Origin: an uncultured Dysgonomonas sp.
GTDB lineage: Bacteria; Bacteroidota; Bacteroidia; Bacteroidales; Dysgonomonadaceae
Length of the DNA: 64,000 bases
Direction of reading: 5' to 3'
Assembly (NCBI RefSeq): GCF_900079725.1
Contig: NZ_LT599032.1
Location: 4,522,054 to 4,586,053, forward strand
The notes beneath the pieces were generated by a model. The model was not told the origin of the DNA. It did no database searches and saw only the letters and a list, made by a program, of their open reading frames with translations. Of the stretch, positions 18,281-27,068 are shown in pieces. Position 1 is the first letter of the stretch. Each line of letters opens with the position of its first letter. The translations under genes and the position numbers were made by a program.

Positions 18281-20953
18281 ATGGCAAGTTTAGAACTTTA
18301 CATCAACAATCAATTATGTGAGATAGAAGATCCGGAGAATTTCTCGGTTTATCTCAAGCGTCAATTACTGAATCCGGCGGAACTGAGCACAAAAGACGCA
18401 CAACGCTCATACGACATCAGCCTACCCGCCACAGCAACCAACAACGCCATCTTCGGTTATACGAACACAGAGGAGGTGAAAGGCAAATTCTCGCAATTGT
18501 ACAATGCACAGTTGCTGGTGAATGGGATAAAGATTTTCGACGGAAAGTTTAAGGTCAGTGAGATAGGAAAGGATTATTATAAGGGTAATCTGGGTATTCC
18601 GGCAGCGAAGACGGTGAAGGATATTTTCGGGGAGATGAAGATGAATCAGGCGGGGAAGTGGCTGATACCATTTAAAGGAACAGAGGATATCACCAATTAT
18701 AATACAGGGCAGTATGATGAAAATCTATTTAAGGAGGGAGCGCCTTGCATATTTCCTCTTGTGTTATATGGCTTATTTCCCAGAGATGAAAATATTGATA
18801 AGTCTCCAGACAGGCTTCAGTTTGATAAAAATGTAAAACTAACCAAAGATGATATTCCGCCATCTGTCAACTGTCTGCAAATGCTAAAACGTATATTCGC
18901 CAATGCAAACTACAAGCTGACAGGAACAGCTATGAATGATGAACGACTAAAGAATTTATATGTAAGCTATAAAAATAAGGAAGATTATAAGATGCCTTGG
19001 AGTGTGTCTCCAATGAGTATAAAGGGGCAGTGGAACAATTATATTTCAAGTGCAAGTGACCTAGATTGGGACATTCATGGTGAGTTTCCATTAAATGAAA
19101 GTCTATTCACAGCAAAAGTAAATCTTTTTGGTTGTTACAATATCTCTATATTAGAATATATGGACGAAGAAGGTAATATAAACGTTATAAAACCCGAAAA
19201 TAGCAATTCTAAAAGAACAAATGTAAAATTCAAGATTCCACGCAATGGCTTATATAAAGTAGAATTTGATGCTACACTAACTATGGGAAATGGATATTTC
19301 AGAGATACTAACAGTTGGTTAGGTATAAATAGTGGTTCTTTATTTGATGGAAAATATGAATTAAAACTTGTACGAAATTATATGTCTGATGATGATTATA
19401 AATATGATAAATTTGATAATGTATTTTATAAGGATAATATAGAGCAAGAACGAGGTAAAGGCAATTCTACTGATTTTATTTTTCCTCAAGGAGAGAACGT
19501 AAACTTTATCGACCCAAAACAAAATCCTAAATTTATCTGTGGTTTTTCGTGGGGGAAATATGATAAAGATGCTATGGCCGATTATTATAATCCTTATAAT
19601 CTTAATGGAATTCGCGCCAATTCAATGGCTATTAGTGGGGGAGAATCCTGGGAAAAAGAAACTAGAAATCGTTTTTATTCAGCAGCTAAAAGCCCAGGAT
19701 ATAGAAATGCAAATGGAACTGTCTCAAGATTTAAGGTAGATATAGATAATATACCATATCCTAAAATGGAATATTTTCCTTCAAGTTCTGATCTTACTAC
19801 AGATAAGGCAACAGGAAAGATATCACAAATAATATGGCTTGAAGAAGGGGATAGTCTCTCTATTGTAGATTTATCACATGCGTACAAAAGTAGCTACGAT
19901 GGCCGACCAGTCTTTATATGGCCTAACCATTACATTGATTTTTCACTTTCTGTAACTCCGTTTCAGGAAAGTTGGCAATGGCTTACCATAGATGAATCAG
20001 GTGCAAGTGATCCGGGCAAGTCAATAATGGATTGGAATGCCAATTCAACTATTTCTGAAAACGAAATAGACCTGATGAAATACCTGCCTGCTGATGTAAA
20101 AGTGAATGACTGGGTAGATAACTTTTGTAAAGCATTTAACTTGAAAATGATAAATGCTGGAGACAATAATTTTGAATTGAACGTGAAGCCAAATGAGATA
20201 GTCCGAAATACCCTAAATGTAATAGACCTAGACAAGCGGGCTAATGTTAGGCAAGGAGCAAATGAATCGTTAAAACTGCCCAATACCTACGAACTCGGAT
20301 TTACGGTAGAAACCAGTGAGGAAGGTTATTATGATTCTATTACGGAATATGTAGTAAATGAATTCGGTTATCTTACAGATGAAAAAGTGCTTACAGCAGG
20401 AGATAACGGTGGTGGAAGACATTCTACCGGCAGTTATGAAACTACAATAATAAATCAAATATCTAATTTTTCATATAACTGGTTTAAGGAAATAAAAAAT
20501 GAAGAAAGTAAAACAATATTATTATTACCCGTTATCACAAACAAAGAAGTATGGGAAAGGGGATATAATTATTATGAGATGGCAAACAAGAATTATACTA
20601 ACCTCGCTCAACGTTTTTGGTTTCAATCAGGTTCATTTGTCACCGATACGTTGGAAAGTAAAGGCAGTGTAGCACTGGCCACTGTATCGGAAAAGTATGA
20701 TGGTGAGAAGAAACTAATATTGAACTATAAAGATGAACCGGAATCTATTGCACATAACTATTTCCTTCTGATGACAAATAATGAAAATAATTATACTGTA
20801 GCTAATTGTCATCTTACCCCATCTGAATATGCCAATATAGATAAATGCTTAGTAAAGCTTAACGGAGACCTATATAATGTCGCTGAAGTAGATGGATATG
20901 ACCCTTTAGAGAAGAAACAATGCAAATTGAAACTTATAAGGGTAATATATTAA
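18281..20953 (+). CDS. Large phage structural-type protein (tail or baseplate candidate)
   Basis: The 890-residue product has no signal peptide. The N-terminus (residues 1-130: LELYINNQLCEIEDPENFSV, LNPAELSTKDAQRSYDISLP, NNAIFGYTN) resembles a conserved protein I associate with Bacteroidales prophages, in which a small beta-domain is followed by a long variable region; a tail or baseplate role is inference. There is a clear composition change: the first 380 bases are GC-richer, the middle (about 18700-20000) is strongly AT-rich with many Asn, Lys, Tyr and Asp. This suggests recombination within the gene. It follows terL after a palindromic spacer and ends at a terminator; no other phage gene follows. 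Confidence 0.6.
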   Translation: MASLELYINNQLCEIEDPENFSVYLKRQLLNPAELSTKDAQRSYDISLPATATNNAIFGYTNTEEVKGKFSQLYNAQLLVNGIKIFDGKFKVSEIGKDYYKGNLGIPAAKTVKDIFGEMKMNQAGKWLIPFKGTEDITNYNTGQYDENLFKEGAPCIFPLVLYGLFPRDENIDKSPDRLQFDKNVKLTKDDIPPSVNCLQMLKRIFANANYKLTGTAMNDERLKNLYVSYKNKEDYKMPWSVSPMSIKGQWNNYISSASDLDWDIHGEFPLNESLFTAKVNLFGCYNISILEYMDEEGNINVIKPENSNSKRTNVKFKIPRNGLYKVEFDATLTMGNGYFRDTNSWLGINSGSLFDGKYELKLVRNYMSDDDYKYDKFDNVFYKDNIEQERGKGNSTDFIFPQGENVNFIDPKQNPKFICGFSWGKYDKDAMADYYNPYNLNGIRANSMAISGGESWEKETRNRFYSAAKSPGYRNANGTVSRFKVDIDNIPYPKMEYFPSSSDLTTDKATGKISQIIWLEEGDSLSIVDLSHAYKSSYDGRPVFIWPNHYIDFSLSVTPFQESWQWLTIDESGASDPGKSIMDWNANSTISENEIDLMKYLPADVKVNDWVDNFCKAFNLKMINAGDNNFELNVKPNEIVRNTLNVIDLDKRANVRQGANESLKLPNTYELGFTVETSEEGYYDSITEYVVNEFGYLTDEKVLTAGDNGGGRHSTGSYETTIINQISNFSYNWFKEIKNEESKTILLLPVITNKEVWERGYNYYEMANKNYTNLAQRFWFQSGSFVTDTLESKGSVALATVSEKYDGEKKLILNYKDEPESIAHNYFLLMTNNENNYTVANCHLTPSEYANIDKCLVKLNGDLYNVAEVDGYDPLEKKQCKLKLIRVIY

Positions 20954-20961
20954 AAAAGAAA

Positions 20962-20985
20962 AAAGGAGTATAAAAATACTCCTTT
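20962..20985. terminator. Terminator between the phage-type gene and a convergent lipoprotein gene
   Basis: AAAGGAGTAT and ATACTCCTTT form a ten-base perfect stem with a four-A loop, between two convergent genes. T-rich sequence follows on the plus strand and an A/T-rich run on the other, so it may act in both directions. Confidence 0.7.
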
Positions 20986-21007
20986 ACCTTTATTCTATTT
21001 TTACAAT

Positions 21008-21442
21008 TTATTTATTAAATCTTGTATATCCTCTCCATTTTTGCTCATCCCCTTCTTTGAATACTAATTTAATTGATAATACGTTATTTTCAATTTTATA
21101 TAGTTGAGTCATGAAGCCTTCCGGTCCATATCTAAATGCTTTATTATTTATCTCATATTTTCCTAAGTGCATTGCAGTTTCGTAGTTGCCATTTGGTTTA
21201 AGTGTCAGGCTGTACATCATCCTATCACTTGAAAATCTTAAGATATCTGATGCATCATCAATATTTTTCCAATCCCCCTCTATCGGATTATATTTTCCCT
21301 GATATTTTTCATAATGCGAGTCATTGGGGTCGTTCCAATCCCCGCCCCAAACAAAATTTTCTGGGTTATCATCATCCCCACCGCAAGCAGCAAAGCCCAC
21401 ACATAAACTGCAAATAAATATGAAGTACAGGAATTTTTTCAT
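21008..21442 (-). CDS. Lipoprotein of unknown function
   Basis: A 144-residue protein with a lipoprotein signal peptide ending in the lipobox FAAC (Cys20). The lipidated cysteine is followed by GGDDDNPEN, an acidic stretch right after the cysteine as found in surface-exposed lipoproteins of Bacteroidetes, so it may reach the cell surface. The mature domain is small and probably beta-rich, with GDWKNIDDASDILRF, LTLKPNGNYETAM and LSIKLVFKEGDEQKW, reminiscent of lipocalin-like folds, but I cannot assign a family. It has its own good promoter and is convergent with the phage-type gene. Confidence 0.75.
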   Translation of the reverse strand: MKKFLYFIFICSLCVGFAACGGDDDNPENFVWGGDWNDPNDSHYEKYQGKYNPIEGDWKNIDDASDILRFSSDRMMYSLTLKPNGNYETAMHLGKYEINNKAFRYGPEGFMTQLYKIENNVLSIKLVFKEGDEQKWRGYTRFNK

Positions 21443-21471
21443 CGCCTTTTGGGTTATAGTTTTGTTAAAAA

Positions 21472-21503
21472 CAAAGATAGGGGAAATAATTAAGATTTAA
21501 CAA
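21472..21503 (-). promoter_or_regulatory. Bacteroidetes-type promoter (-33 TTG, -7 TAnnTTTG) for the lipoprotein gene
   Basis: On the minus strand TTG (21501-21503), a 21-base spacer and TATCTTTG (21472-21479) match the known two-part promoter. The -7 box is 30 bases before the ATG at 21442. This is the best promoter match I found. Confidence 0.6.
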
Positions 21504-21928
21504 TTAAAAATGAAGAATTAGAGAATATGGTTGCTTTATTTTATCTATACATTGAAAGAAATACATCTTTCTTTGAAGAGGATAGGCGATATAAGAAACT
21601 GAAAAAATGACAGATGAAATAAAAGTGTAAAAAGTGTCAATTTTGTCAAGTTTTGGAATTACGGGGTGTTGCTACGAATGAGTATGCAACCTGTAACATT
21701 TGTTCCTTTTACTGAGTGGTAAATCCTAGTATATCAGTTATGCTTTAGTGAATAAAAGTGTTACTTTATTCTAAAATTGGTTCGGTAAAAGAACATTTTA
21801 TTAGTTATTTTTTGCACTGTGGTTAACAGTTGCTATATTCATAAACTTTTAAATACATGATTAACACTAAATCGAATCTGGACTTAAATGTTTAGATCTT
21901 AAGACAACAAACGGAATTGCACCAGATC
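21504..21928. other. AT-rich intergenic region, divergent promoters
   Basis: No gene recognised. It separates the lipoprotein gene from the XRE-type regulator. Around 21620-21655 it has AAGTGTAAAAAGTGTCAATT-like words similar in style to the intergenic repeats at 28.3 and 44.9 kb. Confidence 0.35.
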
Positions 21929-22894
21929 ATGAAAAAAAATACAATACACGACAATTTACTCGAGGCAATTAAGAATAAGGTTCCACAGGGTACTAATATA
22001 GCAAAATTGTTAATGGATATTTTGCTTATCGGCAAGGAAGCCGTGTATCGCCGTTTGCGGGGAGAAGTGCCATTTACGATGGAAGAATCTGCTATGATAT
22101 CCAAAGTTTTAGGTATATCCTTAGATATTGTGGTAAATGAGAATACACCAAAGAGCCGGTCATTTCAACTGAAGCTGACTGATTTTGTTAATCCGGCAGA
22201 AGAGGATTATGGGCAGATGGAGGAATTCTTAGGAGTCTTAAATGCATCGCGTAACCACCCTTATACAGAAGTAGGCTCGGCAGCCAATGCATTTCCTCAG
22301 GCACTTTTCTTGAGATATAAGTCTTTGTCTAAGTTTTATATGTTTAAGTGGCTGTATCAGTGGGATGGGGTAGGAGATGTGAAGTCGTTGGATGATATAA
22401 AAATATCGCAGCGTCAGGAGGATATACAAAAACGTTATCTGGAGGAATCTATGTGTATATCACATACTTATTATGTGTGGGATAATCTTATATTTCACTA
22501 TCTGGTGAATGAAATTAAATATTTTGCTAACATTCGTTTTATTACGCATGAAGATGTGTTGGCTATAAAAGAAGATTTACATTGTTTTGTGAATGATCTG
22601 GAATCATTGGCAACAAAAGGAAGGTATGAAACCGGGAATAAAATCCAGTTTTATTTGTCCGGTATCAATTTTGAGTCTACATACAGCTATCTACATACCG
22701 AGGATATTAATCTCAGTCATATAAAACTTTTTACCCTTAGCGCTGTAGTATCACTGGATATAAAGACTTTCGAGAAGGTCAAAAACTGGGTTCAGTCGGT
22801 TAAGAGGTTGTCAACTCTTATTTCGGAGAGTGGCGAAATGCAGCGTGTACAGTTCTTTAAAAAGCAGCGGACATTGATTAACTCACTTGTATAA
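21929..22894 (+). CDS. XRE-like helix-turn-helix regulator with a long C-terminal domain
   Basis: I place the start at ATG 21929 (MKKNTIHDNL), giving 321 residues; an in-frame TTG 12 bases earlier is less likely. Residues about 15-70 form a helix-turn-helix of the type seen in Bacteroidetes regulators: NIAKLLMDILLIGKEAVYRR, then LRGEVPFTMEESAMISKVLG and a residue pattern of helix 4-5. The remaining 250 residues are mostly helical and Tyr/Phe rich (KFYMFKWLYQWDG, YYVWDNLIFHYLVNEIKYF). Proteins of this build are widespread in Bacteroidales and presumably sense something through the C-terminal part. No linked target is apparent; the following gene encodes an unknown soluble protein 75 bases downstream. 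Confidence 0.7.
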   Translation: MKKNTIHDNLLEAIKNKVPQGTNIAKLLMDILLIGKEAVYRRLRGEVPFTMEESAMISKVLGISLDIVVNENTPKSRSFQLKLTDFVNPAEEDYGQMEEFLGVLNASRNHPYTEVGSAANAFPQALFLRYKSLSKFYMFKWLYQWDGVGDVKSLDDIKISQRQEDIQKRYLEESMCISHTYYVWDNLIFHYLVNEIKYFANIRFITHEDVLAIKEDLHCFVNDLESLATKGRYETGNKIQFYLSGINFESTYSYLHTEDINLSHIKLFTLSAVVSLDIKTFEKVKNWVQSVKRLSTLISESGEMQRVQFFKKQRTLINSLV

Positions 22895-22969
22895 TATTGA
22901 AAGGGTGCACCTGATTACTAAACGAAAATTTGTAACTTGCATCTCTAAATTTCAAATCAACACATAAGT

Positions 22970-23443
22970 ATGGGACTATTTGATTTCTTCAGAAAGAAAA
23001 AACAAGTGATAGAAGTGACAGATGAAGATCGCAGACAGTTTGCTGAGGATATGCAGGCAAATGCAAATGCTCTGGTGGGTCAATTTAAGAATGTTGCTCA
23101 ACTCGATTTTAGTGTGGATAGCCTTCAGTTACTCGATGAGATAATGGAAGAGAATACTCCGTTTTATAAACAGGGTAATGATGAGACGAAGCGAATAATG
23201 ATAATAAAGATAGGTGCTTATATATTTGAAGTTGCCCGTCAGAATTTCGGGGGCCAGTATTATTGGTACGATAAACTGGATCAGCCTGTATTAGTTACCG
23301 GACAGCCCGAATTTGAGATGTCATTGCTTGCATATGAGAAAGTGAAAGGTCGTTTCGAGAATGGCCCTGAAGACAATATTCCGTTTTTCTTTGCCGGATA
23401 TGTTGAGGGAGTGAAGAACAGAAAGAACGCTATGATAGTGTAG
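22970..23443 (+). CDS. Conserved hypothetical cytoplasmic protein
   Basis: The 157-residue protein starts MGLFDFFRKKKQ, a short amphipathic and basic N-terminus that may touch the membrane. The rest is acidic, with EVTDEDRRQFAEDMQANANA, SLQLLDEIMEENTPF, IIKIGAYIFEVARQNFGGQY and a C-terminal PFFFAGYVEGVKNRKN. I do not recognise a family with certainty; the pattern of a predicted alpha/beta domain with a conserved GGQYYWYD segment resembles small immunity-like or DUF3806-type proteins, but that is a guess. No signal peptide. It may be in an operon with the preceding regulator. Confidence 0.6.
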   Translation: MGLFDFFRKKKQVIEVTDEDRRQFAEDMQANANALVGQFKNVAQLDFSVDSLQLLDEIMEENTPFYKQGNDETKRIMIIKIGAYIFEVARQNFGGQYYWYDKLDQPVLVTGQPEFEMSLLAYEKVKGRFENGPEDNIPFFFAGYVEGVKNRKNAMIV

Positions 23444-24166
23444 GATTTTGACAAGTGTATAAATATAACTCTTATTCACAGGTTATGAGTATTTTAACTT
23501 AAGATAAAAACACAAATACCTACTTAGATTTACTATGAAAATCCTCTTAAAAAGAAACTGAAATTATCTTGTTTTTCTTCTGTTTTTTCTCACTTTAGAG
23601 AGAATAATTTGATTTTCGAAATTATTTTGTTGTTTATTAGTATGTTATGTTGATTACCGATACTCGTGGATTCGTTAACATTGTACTAATTGAAATCTTT
23701 CTATTTTTCCGATTATCAAAACTTATTTTGATTTGTTTATCTAAAAACGATAAATTAACACTTTCAAATTTTTAATATTCCAAGATTCGAAATGAATAAT
23801 GGTTTCATCTGTTAAATAAGAAACAACCGAATCTTAAAATACTCACAAATAGAACTACTTTTCCCATCGGGTTATACTACTTTTACCTATGTAAAATGAA
23901 CGATGTTTATAACAGGTTGAAATAACGGTCTGAATATAGAGTCCATTTTATATAGAACAAATATACTGATTTATACGAGTATATCTTTTTGATGGAGTCT
24001 AAATGCCCAATATAAAAATAGTTTTATAAATTATTTAATAGCACTAGTTTAGATTTTTTTTAATAGTTAAGGAAGAACCGCAAGTTTTGTGTAGTTTGTG
24101 AAGTGTGAAGCCATGTGAGCTGTGAAGTTCGCATGGTTTTGTTTTGTATCAAACTTCGTAGATTAA
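23444..24166. other. Long AT-rich intergenic region without a recognised gene
   Basis: I see no open frame with coding character, no tRNA and no classical terminator. Close to its right end (about 24075-24145) the sequence carries GTGTAGTTTGTGAAGTGTGAAG-type word repetition with partial self-complementarity around GTGAAG and GAAGTTCGC, similar in style to the palindromes at 28-45 kb. Confidence 0.4.
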
Positions 24167-24709
24167 TCAGTCATTTTGCAATATAATCTTTTTTTGTTGG
24201 GCAAAAGTAATTACATCGGGGGGAATACTATATGCGGTAAGATCGATTAATATCGAATCTTTACCTTCCACAGAGATATCACAATTGTCGATAGTGGCAT
24301 ATTCTTTCATTACCATTTCCATATTCTTATTGTAGAATGCTGTAACCGAACTGAATAGACTGTCACTACCCATAGCAACCTTTACCTGAAAGGCAAAAGT
24401 ATATTCATTCTCATCAAAATAATAGACAAACGTAGTATCGCTGCTTGTATTATTCCGCGTATAGGTTTCCGATACTTTCATCAGGCTTTTAGACTTATCT
24501 TGATACAACTGGTAATAGCAATTTATATCCTGATTCTGATTCAGTACAGCCACCGAGTGAGAAGCGCATGTGCCATTCGCTATATTACTGTCTATTGTTT
24601 GTTTTCTGTTTTTTAGCCTGGAGGCTATTTCAGGGTCGGAGAATGAACATGATGAAAAGGTGCTTGTTATAAAAACAGCCATTAAAAAAAGGATATTAGT
24701 AACTCTCAT
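24167..24709 (-). CDS. Lipoprotein of unknown function
   Basis: The open frame extends upstream to 24787, but the start at 24709 (MRVTNILFLMAVFITSTFSS) gives a clean lipoprotein signal with lipobox FSSC (Cys21) and lies 30 bases after a TACCTTTG box, so I prefer it (180 residues). The mature part has two further cysteines near residues 49 and 65, and alternating beta strands (TTFVYYFDENEYTFAFQVKV). I cannot assign a family. It is divergent from pyridoxamine kinase, with a shared promoter region of 134 bases. Confidence 0.7.
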   Translation of the reverse strand: MRVTNILFLMAVFITSTFSSCSFSDPEIASRLKNRKQTIDSNIANGTCASHSVAVLNQNQDINCYYQLYQDKSKSLMKVSETYTRNNTSSDTTFVYYFDENEYTFAFQVKVAMGSDSLFSSVTAFYNKNMEMVMKEYATIDNCDISVEGKDSILIDLTAYSIPPDVITFAQQKKIILQND

Positions 24710-24739
24710 TCTTGTAAGTTTTCTTGTATGTGTTTGTAA

Positions 24740-24747
24740 CAAAGGTA
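24740..24747 (-). promoter_or_regulatory. Candidate -7 box for the lipoprotein gene
   Basis: On the minus strand TACCTTTG, 30 bases before the chosen ATG at 24709. It would lie inside the gene if the longer start were used, which supports the shorter one. Confidence 0.45.
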
Positions 24748-24792
24748 TGATTCTTTTTACAAATAAAGAAGTAATTCCCCGACTCAATGAGT

Positions 24793-24800
24793 TATATTTG
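24793..24800 (+). promoter_or_regulatory. Candidate -7 box for the pyridoxamine kinase gene
   Basis: TATATTTG, 43 bases before the ATG at 24844. Confidence 0.4.
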
Positions 24801-24843
24801 TACTTTCCTTATCATGTTACTAACAGAGTTAATCATATGATTT

Positions 24844-25716
24844 ATGTATTTCAGTAAAACAAAAGAAATAGTCGCCATACATGACCTTTCGGGCATAGGG
24901 AGGGTATCACTCACTGTAGTCATCCCTATACTTACATCTATGGGATTTCATGTCAGTCCCTTGCCTACAGCAATTCTTTCCAGCCATACACAGTATCCTC
25001 ATTTTTCATTTCTCGATCTGACAGACGAGATGCGTAAGATTATAGCCGAATGGAAGACGCTGAATGTAGGATTTGATACATTCTATTCCGGATATCTGGG
25101 GTCTCCCGAACAGGTGCAGATAGTCAAAGATTTTATTCAGGAGTTTCGCAAAGAGAATAACCTAGTTGTTGTCGATCCTGTGCTGGGAGACAATGGAAGG
25201 TTATATGCAGGTTTCGATCTCACTATTGTAGAGGAGATGAGGAGATTGATAACCGTGGCCGATATAGTAACACCTAATCTGACCGAACTCTTTTATCTGC
25301 TGGATATACCTTACGAAAAAGAATATACCGACGAGAAATTGAAGCAATACTTATTGGCTCTCTCCGATAAAGGCCCTTCCATAGTTATCATTACCAGTGT
25401 ACCTGTGGCAGATGACCCGCATCAGACATCCGTATATGCTTATAACCGCAATGGCGGCCGTTTCTGGAAAGTGACTTGTCCATATTTGCCGGCGCATTAT
25501 CCCGGTGTGGGTGATACATTCACCAGCGTTATCACCGGAGCGATGATGCAGGGCGATAGTCTGCCGATGGCTTTGGATAGGGCTACTCAGTTTTGTTATC
25601 AGGGTATACGGGCTACATTCGGCTATGAATACGATTCGCGCGAAGGTATCCTGCTCGAGAAGGTCTTGCATAACTTGCACATTCCGATTCAGGTAAGCAC
25701 ATATGAATTAATATAA
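24844..25716 (+). CDS. pdxK: Pyridoxamine/pyridoxal kinase
   Basis: The 290-residue protein is a ribokinase-fold kinase that phosphorylates pyridoxal, pyridoxamine or pyridoxine with ATP to salvage vitamin B6. Visible family marks are the N-terminal AIHDLSGIGRVSLTVVIP, LPTAILSSHTQYP, VVDPVLGDNGRLY, DIVTPNLTELFYL and the catalytic GVGDTFTSVITGA near residue 220 with the base aspartate. Substrate choice within the family (PdxY or PdxK) cannot be told from sequence alone. It is followed after 12 bases by the CPBP protease gene and is probably co-transcribed with it. Confidence 0.9.
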   Translation: MYFSKTKEIVAIHDLSGIGRVSLTVVIPILTSMGFHVSPLPTAILSSHTQYPHFSFLDLTDEMRKIIAEWKTLNVGFDTFYSGYLGSPEQVQIVKDFIQEFRKENNLVVVDPVLGDNGRLYAGFDLTIVEEMRRLITVADIVTPNLTELFYLLDIPYEKEYTDEKLKQYLLALSDKGPSIVIITSVPVADDPHQTSVYAYNRNGGRFWKVTCPYLPAHYPGVGDTFTSVITGAMMQGDSLPMALDRATQFCYQGIRATFGYEYDSREGILLEKVLHNLHIPIQVSTYELI

Positions 25717-25728
25717 TACTTTTAAAAA

Positions 25729-26472
25729 ATGGAATCATTACGTAAACTATGGCTACGCTTTTTCAGGTATAATTGGAAATTTGGTCTTTTCCTGATTTTA
25801 CTATTTGGTATTCCCCGTTTTATATTAGTGCTTCAGGCGAATGTATCAGGAGGATATAGCACTGCCTTTATTATTTTTATGCTGATGTGGTTTACACCAT
25901 TTATATTCCTTACAAAGCAGGGGCGAAAAGATATGGGGATGAAGCGTCCGAACCATTATCTGCGTTTGCTGTATTCATTTGTTTTAGGAGTACTTTCCTG
26001 TGCCATTGTATTTGGTGTATTTCTCCTTATATTCGAAAAAACGGATGGAAATGCATTCGTATATATTTCAAAGGCAGGAGCAATGCCTGCCGATATTCCG
26101 CCCTCCGACAAATTGATTTACTTCATTATAGCTGCCATCCCAAGTATGATATTCAGCCCTATCGGCGAGGAATTTCTTTACAGGGGAGTTATTCACGGGA
26201 GTTTTGTGAGTAAATTTGGAGAAATCAAGGCTTCTGTATTCGATAGTCTGGCTTTTGCCTTTACTCACCTCGCGCATTTCGGTATTATTTATATTGCCGG
26301 AAACTGGAGCTTTCTGCCAGTCCCGGCATTACTATGGATTGTAAGTATGTTTTTCGTCAGTCAGATCTTTTTTCGTTGTAAGCTGATGTGCGATTCTATT
26401 TTCGGGGCTGTCTTTTCACATGCTGGCTTCAATTTTGCCATGATGTATTTTACTTTCTATCACCTTCTATAA
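25729..26472 (+). CDS. CPBP-family intramembrane metalloprotease
   Basis: The 247-residue integral membrane protein has about six to eight hydrophobic segments. The CPBP (Abi/CAAX protease-like) motifs are visible: GEEFLYRG with the EExxxR core around residues 145-152, FAFTHLAHFG with its histidine near 185, and SHAGFN near 232. Members are intramembrane proteases; bacterial roles include bacteriocin immunity and signalling but vary. It lies 12 bases after pdxK and ends one base from the convergent tag gene, so transcription from both sides meets here without a visible terminator. Confidence 0.85.
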   Translation: MESLRKLWLRFFRYNWKFGLFLILLFGIPRFILVLQANVSGGYSTAFIIFMLMWFTPFIFLTKQGRKDMGMKRPNHYLRLLYSFVLGVLSCAIVFGVFLLIFEKTDGNAFVYISKAGAMPADIPPSDKLIYFIIAAIPSMIFSPIGEEFLYRGVIHGSFVSKFGEIKASVFDSLAFAFTHLAHFGIIYIAGNWSFLPVPALLWIVSMFFVSQIFFRCKLMCDSIFGAVFSHAGFNFAMMYFTFYHLL

Positions 26473-26473
26473 T

Positions 26474-27055
26474 TTATTTCTTGCCTGTCCTGCATATACA
26501 GTTTGTCAAGTGGTCGTTGATGTAGCCTACGGCTTGCAGATGTGCATAACAAATTGTAGTGCCGAAAAACTTAAATCCCCGTTTTTTCATATCCTTACTG
26601 ATGGCATCGGACAGTGGCGTTGACGCAGGTACTTCAGCTAATGTTTTCCAATGATTGATAATTGGTTTACCTTCAGGTAGGAATGATTTCATATAGTTAC
26701 AGAAACTACCGAATTCTTTTTGTACATCAAGGAAAAGTTGGGCATTGGATATTGTAGCTTTTACTTTCAGCTTGTTACGGACAATACCCTCATCCTTTAT
26801 CAGTCGTTCCACATCTTTGTCTGTAAACTTCGCAACCTTTTCTGCATCGAATCCGGCAAAGGCCTTTTTGTAACCCTCCCGTTTTCTGAGGATGGTTATC
26901 CAGCTTAGCCCGGCTTGAGCACTTTCGAGAACAAGGAATTCAAACATTGTTTTGTCATCAGTCACTTCTGTACCCCATTCGTCGTCGTGGTACTTTATAT
27001 ATAAAGGATCATTTCCAACCCACCCGCAGCGGATTACTTCAGCATTGTTACTCAT
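26474..27055 (-). CDS. tag: DNA-3-methyladenine glycosylase I
   Basis: The 193-residue enzyme excises 3-methyladenine from alkylated DNA. It aligns over its full length with the Tag family: RCGWVGNDPLYIKYHDDEWG at the N-terminus, ESAQAGLSWITILRKREGYK with the catalytic glutamate and stacking tryptophan, KKRGFKFFGTTICYAHLQAV, and VGYINDHLTNC at the end. The zinc ligands of the HhH-GPD-related fold are present (Cys10, His23, and His/Cys in the last motif). The downstream edge abuts the CPBP gene. The GNAT gene 13 bases upstream is probably in the same operon. Confidence 0.95.
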   Translation of the reverse strand: MSNNAEVIRCGWVGNDPLYIKYHDDEWGTEVTDDKTMFEFLVLESAQAGLSWITILRKREGYKKAFAGFDAEKVAKFTDKDVERLIKDEGIVRNKLKVKATISNAQLFLDVQKEFGSFCNYMKSFLPEGKPIINHWKTLAEVPASTPLSDAISKDMKKRGFKFFGTTICYAHLQAVGYINDHLTNCICRTGKK

Positions 27056-27068
27056 AGAATTTACTGTT

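Noticed and set aside
16958-20953. Complete prophage
   Set aside because: No integrase, portal, capsid, lysis or replication gene is present within 5 kb on either side.
24710-24787. Longer N-terminus of the 24.2 kb lipoprotein
   Set aside because: It would place a TACCTTTG box inside the gene and bury the lipoprotein signal; the start at 24709 is better.
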